A stretch of 6,401 bases of DNA. It comes from Ruminococcus sp. (GTDB lineage Bacteria > Bacillota > Clostridia > Oscillospirales > Ruminococcaceae). Where the stretch lies: positions 1 to 6,401 of the forward strand of contig DNLQ01000016.1 in assembly GCA_003488415.1 (NCBI GenBank), read 5' to 3'. The notes beneath the pieces were generated by a model, which did no database searches, was not told the origin of the DNA, and saw only the letters and a program-made list of their open reading frames with translations. Positions 1 to 4,822 of this stretch are shown here, one piece after another; position 1 is the first letter of the stretch, and each line of letters opens with the position of its first letter. The position numbers were made by a program, and so were the translations under genes.

Positions 1-300
1 CCTGACATCGCTTGCGTATACCCGTTTTTCTCCGCTGCCAACTGTAAGGTATACCTCAACTTCTCCTGCTCCGTCTATCCTTCCAAGAAATTCCGACAGC
101 CGCTTTTCGGTATCTGAACAGTAGGACGCTGCGTCCGCTGAAACAGCGTCCGTAACTGATACAGTACTCTCAGCCTTCCCGGTATCAGGCATCAGAGATG
201 ACAACAGCAGAAGCAGAAGTCCGGCTGCTCCCAGTGCCAGAACTACGGCAGTACCGTACTTTCCGCCAAGTATCTGCTGTAACCTTTCACTCAGCTTCAT
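1..300 (-). CDS. spoIIIAG: Stage III sporulation protein AG, N-terminal 100 residues (runs off the window)
   Basis: SpoIIIAG is a membrane-anchored protein of the mother cell whose extracytoplasmic ring-building domain forms a large ring in the SpoIIIA-SpoIIQ channel between mother cell and forespore. The ATG at 300-298 is preceded by GGAGGT at 311-306 with 5-base spacing, which fixes the start; it overlaps the end of spoIIIAF by 14 bases. One hydrophobic segment lies at about residues 17-36 (Leu-rich, six consecutive Leu), followed by a Ser/Thr/Ala/Asp linker at about 37-58. The start of the folded domain then shows the family pattern of a helix ending in GAGEVEVYLTVGSGEKRVYA (residues 77-96). 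The frame is still open at base 1. The B. subtilis protein is about 229 residues, so less than half is visible. Identity rests on operon position plus this motif. Confidence 0.88.
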   Translation of the reverse strand, partial: MKLSERLQQILGGKYGTAVVLALGAAGLLLLLLSSLMPDTGKAESTVSVTDAVSADAASYCSDTEKRLSEFLGRIDGAGEVEVYLTVGSGEKRVYASDVR

Positions 301-748
301 CAGTTACCTCCGTATCTTCACCAAGAACGCTCCTGATAACTTCACCGGCAGCCTCAGGTGAATCACTCCTTATCCTGACACTATTAATAATTATGCACCC
401 GTCCTCTGAAATATTAATCTCCGGCACTATATTGCTGCAAAAGATCCCGGCTTTTTCAAGCTCCTGACTCAGTACGCCGGCTATACTGTCTGAGGTCTCA
501 CGGATAAGAGCGTCGGTGTAAAGCTCCGGATAGGTTGTTTCATCTTTATACTCAAAGTGTTTCAGCTCCGGCAGTTCAAGTTCCCCTGCACTCTGCACCA
601 GCGGTGCAGATATTACAAGGAGCAGTATAAGTGTGAGCATCATCCTTACCTGCCCTTTAAGTCTTCCTGAACCGGTCAGTCCCTCTGTCAGTGCTATCGC
701 AGCCGATACAGTACATACTGCCATTGCAGTTTCCTTCAGTCCTTCCAT
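287..748 (-). CDS. spoIIIAF: Stage III sporulation protein AF
   Basis: SpoIIIAF is a membrane-anchored component of the SpoIIIA channel. The 153-residue protein has two N-terminal membrane segments (about residues 6-22 and 36-53) joined by a short basic loop, then a soluble domain of about 100 residues. The end of that domain (Cys-Ile-Ile-Ile-Asn-Ser-Val-Arg-Ile, about 118-126, followed by an acidic helix) fits the ring-building fold known for the family. I place the start at the ATG at 748-746 because a perfect AGGAGG lies at 760-755 with 6-base spacing. An in-frame upstream ATG at 772 would add eight residues (MRLHRRAG) inside the end of spoIIIAE and lacks such a site. The Shine-Dalgarno overlaps the spoIIIAE stop codon. 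It is shorter than the roughly 206-residue B. subtilis protein, mainly in the soluble part. Confidence 0.88.
   Translation of the reverse strand: MEGLKETAMAVCTVSAAIALTEGLTGSGRLKGQVRMMLTLILLLVISAPLVQSAGELELPELKHFEYKDETTYPELYTDALIRETSDSIAGVLSQELEKAGIFCSNIVPEINISEDGCIIINSVRIRSDSPEAAGEVIRSVLGEDTEVTDEAE
306..311 (-). promoter_or_regulatory. Ribosome binding site of spoIIIAG
   Basis: GGAGGT, 5 bases before the ATG at 300. It lies within the coding end of spoIIIAF, whose stop (287-289) falls inside spoIIIAG. The AG start is therefore independent of a gap and probably also translationally coupled. Confidence 0.8.
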
Positions 749-754
749 ACCAGC

Positions 755-760
755 CCTCCT
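755..760 (-). promoter_or_regulatory. Ribosome binding site deciding the spoIIIAF start
   Basis: AGGAGG, 6 bases before the ATG at 748. Its first two bases are part of the TAG stop of spoIIIAE (761-759), so ribosomes ending on AE terminate directly on the AF initiation region. It selects 748 over the upstream in-frame ATG at 772. Confidence 0.85.
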
Positions 761-1796
761 ATGCAAGCGCATTCATGAATATTGCCGTACATATCACAAG
801 TATACCTCCCTGTGCGATCATCACACTCTGTGCAATTGCAAGCCCTTCATCCAATGCCCTCAGCAGCGATGCAAGCGAATCGGCAGACATCATATCCGCT
901 GCTGCCGCTCCAGCCCACATGGCGATCCGGAAAGCTATCACCTCAAGTATGGGCGGAAGCATGATGAGCGCTATTGCTATTATACCGGCTGCACCAATAG
1001 TTCCCCGTATCACTTCAAAGCTGCCCTTCACCGTTCCGTATGCCTCTGAGACCGCTCCGCCGATAACCGGTACTGCTCCGGAAAGCAGCATTCGTGCTGT
1101 TCTGTCTGCTGCTCCGTCAACACGTCCGCTGAGACTGCATCTGAGTGACAGAAATCCGGTAAACAAAGTGGCTGTCACTGTGATGAGCATACCCACTGTC
1201 TTCCTTATTAGCCGCACCATTGACTCCCCGGGAGAGCTTGGAAAAATGCTGCCGGAGACTGCCAGCGCAGTGGAGACTGAAAGTACCGGCAGCAGCAAGG
1301 ATTCCGATACCTTTACTATCACCTCGGATGCTGCCAGTATCAGCATATGGAACATACCGGCTGATGTCAGTCCTCCACAGATGACCGTTATACCGGTAAA
1401 GATCGGGACATATACCAGTGTGAAGGATGCCGTTAGCTGAATGCTCTCCAGTGTCATTCTGTAAACGTCAAGGAGCGGCGGAGCTATTGCCGAAACAGAA
1501 GTCAAGGCACATACAAGCCGGAAGATGCCTCCGGATCCGGACTCAGTGATGCTGCGTATTACTGCGCTGAACACTGCAAGTACAAGTATCATACCAAGAC
1601 AGCGCAGCGGCGCTTTCAGCCAGTCACCCAGCCTCCCGGACAGTATCTCCCAGAGCGCTCCAAGTCCGAGTCCGGGTGTATCTTCATAGCTGAAGCCAAG
1701 GTCGCAGCTTCTGAGCAGGTCGTTGATATCATCTGCGATCTCAGCTGCTGCTCCCGAAACTCCGTCTGCACCGGACAGCAGATACGCACGACACAT
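759..1796 (-). CDS. spoIIIAE: Stage III sporulation protein AE (polytopic membrane protein)
   Basis: SpoIIIAE is the largest polytopic membrane protein of the SpoIIIA complex and is thought to contribute to the transmembrane conduit in the mother-cell-derived forespore membrane. I chose the ATG at 1796, which overlaps the spoIIIAD stop as TGATG and has GGAGA about 9 bases upstream. The open frame extends to 1874, but those 26 residues lie inside spoIIIAD and do not look like a signal peptide. The resulting 345 residues begin with a short amphipathic region, then several hydrophobic segments (about 64-82, 92-110, 118-142, 146-170, 188-206, 258-280, 286-300, 325-342). The family-typical stretch AVPVIGGAVSEAYGTVKGS is at residues 231-249, followed by a Gly-rich helix and PPILE. 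It is about 50 residues shorter than B. subtilis SpoIIIAE (about 399), the difference being mainly the missing N-terminal signal region. Confidence 0.9.
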   Translation of the reverse strand: MCRAYLLSGADGVSGAAAEIADDINDLLRSCDLGFSYEDTPGLGLGALWEILSGRLGDWLKAPLRCLGMILVLAVFSAVIRSITESGSGGIFRLVCALTSVSAIAPPLLDVYRMTLESIQLTASFTLVYVPIFTGITVICGGLTSAGMFHMLILAASEVIVKVSESLLLPVLSVSTALAVSGSIFPSSPGESMVRLIRKTVGMLITVTATLFTGFLSLRCSLSGRVDGAADRTARMLLSGAVPVIGGAVSEAYGTVKGSFEVIRGTIGAAGIIAIALIMLPPILEVIAFRIAMWAGAAAADMMSADSLASLLRALDEGLAIAQSVMIAQGGILVICTAIFMNALA

Positions 1797-2185
1797 CAAA
1801 GCAGCTCTCCTATACGCTCCAGGAGCAGCTTTACAAGCGGAAGTGCCATAAACGTAAGCGCTCCCCGTCCCCATATCCCGGCAGCAGCGGCTATGGCGGA
1901 TTCTCCGCAGTCACTGCACAGCTCACAGGTGATCTGAGTTATACAGCACACTGCCGCTGCCTTGAATACAAGAGTAACACAGCTTTCAGGTACTCCGGCT
2001 TCGTCAAATATGCTTATCACTTCAGAAACCACCGGAGATATGAAAAGAAGTGATCCGGCAAGTATTCCGGCACAGGCTGCAAGAGCTGCAAGCATGGACT
2101 GCTCACGGCAGTACTGCCGCAGTATCACCGCCAAGAGCGCTGAACATACACAGAATACCGAAACTACAAAGCAGTTTTCTATCAT
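1796..2185 (-). CDS. spoIIIAD: Stage III sporulation protein AD
   Basis: SpoIIIAD is a small integral membrane protein of the SpoIIIA channel. The 129-residue product matches the usual length (about 133) and has four hydrophobic stretches at about residues 5-22, 32-52, 67-85 and 107-120. The family core of an FKA segment, then Thr-Gln, Cys, GES and an ALPL helix is visible at residues 74-76, 83-84, 90, 94-96 and 114-117. The ATG at 2185 shares four bases (ATGA) with the spoIIIAC stop. The protein contains 11 cysteines in 129 residues, unusually many for a membrane protein, seven of them between residues 63 and 93. Identity is secure from sequence and order; the cysteine enrichment is a lineage trait whose meaning is unknown. 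Confidence 0.92.
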   Translation of the reverse strand: MIENCFVVSVFCVCSALLAVILRQYCREQSMLAALAACAGILAGSLLFISPVVSEVISIFDEAGVPESCVTLVFKAAAVCCITQITCELCSDCGESAIAAAAGIWGRGALTFMALPLVKLLLERIGELL

Positions 2186-2376
2186 AGCCCAAACACCTGT
2201 TTCACGGTATCAAACAGCTCTCCTATCTCACGGACTATGATAACAAGTACAACTATCAGTCCTGCAAGAGTGGTCATCATAGCCTGTTCCTCACGCTCCG
2301 CACGCTTCAGCACAAGATTGAGTACCGCTACTATAATGCCAATTCCTGCAATTTTGAAGATCAGATCAATATCCAT
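2182..2376 (-). CDS. spoIIIAC: Stage III sporulation protein AC (64 residues)
   Basis: SpoIIIAC is a two-pass membrane protein of the SpoIIIA channel. I place the start at the ATG at 2376 rather than the longest open frame (to 2553). From 2376 the protein begins MDIDLIFKIAGIGIIVAVLN, as the family does, and has GGAG at 2388-2385 with 8-base spacing. The upstream extension would lie entirely inside spoIIIAB and reads as non-membrane Arg-rich sequence. The 64 residues carry membrane segments at about 5-23 and 34-50, separated by a charged LKRAEREEQ loop, and end in an amphipathic helix. The gene starts 13 bases after the spoIIIAB stop and overlaps spoIIIAD by 4 bases. The usual family length is about 65-68 residues. 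Confidence 0.92.
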   Translation of the reverse strand: MDIDLIFKIAGIGIIVAVLNLVLKRAEREEQAMMTTLAGLIVVLVIIVREIGELFDTVKQVFGL

Positions 2377-2384
2377 TTTTTCAT

Positions 2385-2388
2385 CTCC
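2385..2388 (-). promoter_or_regulatory. Ribosome binding site deciding the spoIIIAC start
   Basis: GGAG within ACGGAGATGAAAAA, immediately after the spoIIIAB stop (2392-2390) and 8 bases before the ATG at 2376. It supports the short 64-residue SpoIIIAC over the longer open frame. Confidence 0.75.
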
Positions 2389-2389
2389 G

Positions 2390-2896
2390 TTATATGAACA
2401 TGATGCCAGCCATAAGCCCTGCCAGCACTCCCACACTACGGCAGAGTCTGCCACGGCGCAGATATTCTTCCTGCCGCCGCCGGTAAAGCTCGTCATTCTC
2501 CGCAAGCAGTGCCTCGATCGCTCCTGTCTGACCGGGTATATCACTGCTTCCAAGAGTCTGACCCAGCCTGTGTATCAGTTCCTTCTCCTCGGGCAGCATA
2601 TCACCCTGTTTTTCAAGCGCTGAGTCCCACTGAGCAGAGAAACTCTTCTGCGGTTCAAAGACAACCGGAAGTGAAGCTGTGAAAGTAAGCTCCCTGACGA
2701 AGGCACTTTCTTTCAACACAGCACATATCTCATAGACGTTCATCGCCTGATAGCTCACAAGAAATTCACATTTCCGGAGCATATCGGATATGCTCCGGCA
2801 TACATCGGCTCTGCGCCTCAGACAGTCTGATTGCAGCATCCCGGCGGCAGAGAAGGCTGCCGTTAAAAGCAGCGCTCCGGAAAGTCTAATCAGCAT
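2390..2896 (-). CDS. spoIIIAB: Stage III sporulation protein AB
   Basis: SpoIIIAB is a mother-cell membrane protein distantly related to type II secretion GspF-like platform proteins. In the channel it is thought to work with the SpoIIIAA ATPase. The 168-residue product matches the family length (about 171). It has an N-terminal membrane segment (about residues 4-20), a long cytoplasmic alpha-helical middle (about 21-150), and a second membrane segment at the very C-terminus (about 153-168). Recognisable family features are the central FxxxW-type region (SFSAQWDSAL, 85-94), the L..LG..LGSSD segment at 110-118, and a charged helix before the last segment. The ATG at 2896 overlaps spoIIIAA by 11 bases. 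No convincing Shine-Dalgarno precedes it, so translational coupling to spoIIIAA is likely. A perfect 11-bp inverted repeat lies in codons 33-41. Confidence 0.92.
   Translation of the reverse strand: MLIRLSGALLLTAAFSAAGMLQSDCLRRRADVCRSISDMLRKCEFLVSYQAMNVYEICAVLKESAFVRELTFTASLPVVFEPQKSFSAQWDSALEKQGDMLPEEKELIHRLGQTLGSSDIPGQTGAIEALLAENDELYRRRQEEYLRRGRLCRSVGVLAGLMAGIMFI
2774..2798 (-). repeat. Perfect 11-bp inverted repeat with 3-base loop inside spoIIIAB
   Basis: The arms CCGGAGCATAT (2774-2784) and ATATGCTCCGG (2788-2798) are exact reverse complements around a CGG spacer, so the spoIIIAB mRNA can form a stable hairpin across codons 33-41 (C-R-S-I-S-D-M-L-R). No U-tract follows on the minus strand, so it is not an intrinsic terminator. 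It may be chance within codons constrained for protein, or a processing or pausing element in the operon transcript; the sequence alone does not decide. Confidence 0.7.
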
Positions 2897-3806
2897 GGCA
2901 GAGTTGCTTTATCTCTCGGACTGTACCGGGAGAACTGCTGCCGGTAAGGAAAACTGCGATATCAAAAGTACCCTCTGAGATCAACTGTCTGCCGGACTCA
3001 CGGCTGCATAGCTCATCATAACTTCTGGCATGAAACGTAGCTGCAAAACGTATACCACAGCCTGAGCCGTCAATGATCGCAGCTGTATCAGAGCCTCCGG
3101 AGACTTCATCACAGAAAATGAAGTCAGGAGAAAGAGTGCGTATGCCTGAGAGTATGCCCTCCGAACGTGTACAGCCTGCAATAATGTCCGTCAGTAAGCC
3201 TACGTCAAATACAGGCTGACCTCCGGACAGAGCAGCAAGCTCTCCTCGCTCATCAATCAGAACTGTTTTGTAATTGTCGCCGCAGATCCTGCACAGGTCA
3301 CGAAGCAATGTGGTTTTGCCGGAGTTCACTCCGCCGCAGATAAGGACTCCTTTACGGCAGCCTGCAAGCCGTGGGAATACATTCCCGGCACATCCGGGAT
3401 ATGCGGCAGAAATACGGAAGTTAAGCCCGTTCCAGTCTTTCATGGTGCCGGCAGAGGTGTAGGTACCGGCAAGTCCAACACGGATGCCTCCCGGAAGCGT
3501 AAAAAAGCCCTGTCTCAACTCACGGTCACAGCTGTGGATGGAATAATGGGCAAGTGCTGTTACAGCAGCTCCAAGTTCAGAAGATGTAGTCTTTACAAGA
3601 GCACTGAACTTTCCGGATGACTCCAGCGAACCTCCAGGCGACAGATACCTCACTCTGTCTGGGTATACGAAAGCTGTAGGGCGGTCGCTGTGCAGCCTCA
3701 CCTCGGTAAGTCCAACCCGGTCACGTTCACATACCCTCAGCATCGCTTGCCTTACACGATCAGGCATATATCCGCATATGGTATCATAACTTGTCTTCGC
3801 TCCCAT
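2886..3806 (-). CDS. spoIIIAA: Stage III sporulation protein AA, channel ATPase
   Basis: SpoIIIAA is a cytoplasmic AAA-type secretion ATPase of the GspE/VirB11/PilT class. It energises the SpoIIIA-SpoIIQ channel in the mother cell and supports late forespore gene expression. The 306-residue product matches B. subtilis (307). Visible motifs are the N-terminal LTEVRL segment (33-38), the Walker A loop GGVNSGKTT (158-166), a VLIDERGE acidic motif (182-189), the Walker B-like FIFCDE (229-234) and ATFHA (256-260), all in family order. The start is the ATG at 3806: AAGGAAG lies at 3820-3814, and the in-frame upstream TTG at 3824 overlaps that ribosome binding site, so it is unlikely to initiate. 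It is the first gene of the operon and ends 11 bases inside spoIIIAB. Thirteen cysteines are present, more than is common in aerobic relatives. Confidence 0.95.
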   Translation of the reverse strand: MGAKTSYDTICGYMPDRVRQAMLRVCERDRVGLTEVRLHSDRPTAFVYPDRVRYLSPGGSLESSGKFSALVKTTSSELGAAVTALAHYSIHSCDRELRQGFFTLPGGIRVGLAGTYTSAGTMKDWNGLNFRISAAYPGCAGNVFPRLAGCRKGVLICGGVNSGKTTLLRDLCRICGDNYKTVLIDERGELAALSGGQPVFDVGLLTDIIAGCTRSEGILSGIRTLSPDFIFCDEVSGGSDTAAIIDGSGCGIRFAATFHARSYDELCSRESGRQLISEGTFDIAVFLTGSSSPGTVREIKQLCHAD

Positions 3807-3813
3807 TTCATCA

Positions 3814-3820
3814 CTTCCTT
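3814..3820 (-). promoter_or_regulatory. Ribosome binding site deciding the spoIIIAA start
   Basis: AAGGAAG followed by TGATGAA and the ATG at 3806. An in-frame TTG at 3824-3822 lies just before this element and would make six extra residues that are encoded by the Shine-Dalgarno itself, so 3806 is preferred. Confidence 0.75.
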
Positions 3821-3827
3821 TCAATAA

Positions 3828-3856
3828 ATACTATTCAGACTGCGGACGAGTTATGA
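3828..3856 (-). promoter_or_regulatory. Possible sigma-E-type promoter of the spoIIIA operon
   Basis: On the minus strand TCATAAC (3856-3850) and AATAGTAT (3835-3828) are separated by 14 bases. From established knowledge, spoIIIA in B. subtilis is transcribed by mother-cell sigma-E, whose consensus is roughly KMATATT, 14-15 bases, CATACAHT. By eye the agreement is about 5 of 7 and 5 of 8 positions. Placement between the last terminator and the spoIIIAA ribosome binding site is right, but the implied leader would be only about 15 bases. The match is partial and the call tentative. Confidence 0.35.
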
Positions 3857-3857
3857 C

Positions 3858-3880
3858 AAAAAAAGGACGCCTGAGCGTCC
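3858..3880 (-). terminator. Second intrinsic terminator between the sugar operon and spoIIIA
   Basis: On the minus strand GGACGC, loop TCAG, GCGTCC (3880-3865) is followed by seven T (3864-3858). It is a compact GC-rich 6-bp stem with a U-tract. It lies directly downstream of the first terminator, whose T-run ends at 3886, and would catch read-through before the spoIIIA promoter region. Confidence 0.85.
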
Positions 3881-3885
3881 GTAAC

Positions 3886-3914
3886 AAAAAAAACAGCACA
3901 CCGAAGTGTGCTGT
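3886..3914 (-). terminator. First intrinsic terminator, end of the sugar transporter operon
   Basis: On the minus strand ACAGCACAC, loop TTCG, GTGTGCTGT (3914-3893) forms a perfect 9-bp stem closed by a stable cUUCGg tetraloop and runs into eight T (3893-3886, the first being the last stem base). It begins 11 bases after the stop codon of the distal permease gene. On the plus strand the stem is followed by CATTTTTG, so weak bidirectional activity is conceivable, but no plus-strand gene leads into it. Confidence 0.93.
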
Positions 3915-3925
3915 CATTTTTGAGA

Positions 3926-4822
3926 TTATTCCTTTACACCACCGAGAGCTACGCCTGCGATAATGAACTTAGACAGGATGATGTAGATGATAACGATGGG
4001 AAGGATGGAAAGCGCAATTGCAAGATATATAGCACCGTAATCAGTGAACTTATCTGATGCCTGGATAGCAGATACCATCATAGGAAGTGTCTTCTGCTTG
4101 AAGTTGGATGAGATAAGGATCATGTTAGGTGTATAGAAGTTGTTCCAGCTTGCGATGAAGGCGAAGATAGCCTGTACAGCTATAGCGGGCTTCATCATGG
4201 GAATTGCGATAGATACGAATGTTCTGAACTCGCTGCATCCGTCGATTCTTGCAGCCTCAACAATGTCAAGGGGGAAGGACGACTTCATGTAGGAACGCAT
4301 GAAGTATACTACAGCAGGTGCTGCTATAGCAGGAAGAATAAGCGGCCAGTATGTATCTGTTAATCCGAGTTTCAGCATGAATGCTACGAAACCGGCAGAT
4401 GTAACCTGTACAGGAACCATCATTACAAGGAGTATTACTGTATAAGAGACCTCCTTGAGCTTGAAGTCATATACATGGATGCCGTAAGCAGTCATTGCTG
4501 AGAAGAATACTGTAAAGACCGTAGAAAATGCTGTGATGAAAAAGCTGTTTTTGTAACCGATCCACACGTTGTAAACTGTGTTGTAGTTAACATCACCGAA
4601 GAGCTTCTTTACATTCTTGATGAGATTGGTACCGGGAATAAAGGAGATACCGTTTGCGATAGCAGTAGATGTACGTGTCGCATTAATGATAAGAATGTAA
4701 ATAGGAAGCAGACAGATAATAGTCAGTATGATAAACCATATAGTCAGTATGATAGACTTGGTCCTGAGTTTCGCTGTATAGCTGTCCTTCGAGTCACCGT
4801 ATACTGCTTTCATTTTACTCAT
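3926..4822 (-). CDS. Carbohydrate ABC transporter permease, MalG/LacG type (CUT1, COG0395)
   Basis: This is one of two inner-membrane permease subunits of an oligosaccharide or sugar importer. It pairs with the upstream permease and receives substrate from the binding protein. The 298 residues have a cytoplasmic N-terminus and six hydrophobic segments (about 22-46, 92-115, 125-150, 155-175, 211-227, 266-290). The ATPase-docking EAA loop is visible as EAARIDG (189-195) through AIP (206-208). The C-terminal GVALGGVKE is typical of the MalG-like subunit. The ATG at 4822 overlaps the preceding permease stop as ATGA and has GGAGGT at 4836-4831 with 8-base spacing. An in-frame ATG three codons later is less well spaced. 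The substrate cannot be told from the permease. The gene is last in its operon, followed by two terminators. Confidence 0.93.
   Translation of the reverse strand: MSKMKAVYGDSKDSYTAKLRTKSIILTIWFIILTIICLLPIYILIINATRTSTAIANGISFIPGTNLIKNVKKLFGDVNYNTVYNVWIGYKNSFFITAFSTVFTVFFSAMTAYGIHVYDFKLKEVSYTVILLVMMVPVQVTSAGFVAFMLKLGLTDTYWPLILPAIAAPAVVYFMRSYMKSSFPLDIVEAARIDGCSEFRTFVSIAIPMMKPAIAVQAIFAFIASWNNFYTPNMILISSNFKQKTLPMMVSAIQASDKFTDYGAIYLAIALSILPIVIIYIILSKFIIAGVALGGVKE

Noticed and set aside
124..136. Short palindrome GGACGCTGCGTCC in spoIIIAG
   Set aside because: Stem of 6 with a 1-base centre within coding sequence, no U-tract and no partner element; most likely codon coincidence.
145..156. A 12-base match (AGCGTCCGTAAC) between spoIIIAG and the second terminator at 3875-3885
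   Set aside because: A shared 12-mer is expected about once by chance in a window this size, and there is no further similarity around it.
691..1440. Plus-strand open frame of 249 codons opposite spoIIIAE
   Set aside because: It is Ser/Pro/Ala/Ile-rich low-information sequence with no recognisable motif, lies wholly antisense to a well-supported membrane protein, and arises from the reverse-strand codon pattern of that gene.
2377..2553. N-terminal extension of SpoIIIAC by 59 residues
   Set aside because: It overlaps spoIIIAB, is Arg/Cys-rich and unlike the family, while the ATG at 2376 gives the canonical 64-residue protein with a good ribosome binding site.
2237..2623. Plus-strand open frame opposite spoIIIAC and spoIIIAB
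   Set aside because: Antisense to two confident genes and without family features or a convincing ribosome binding site.
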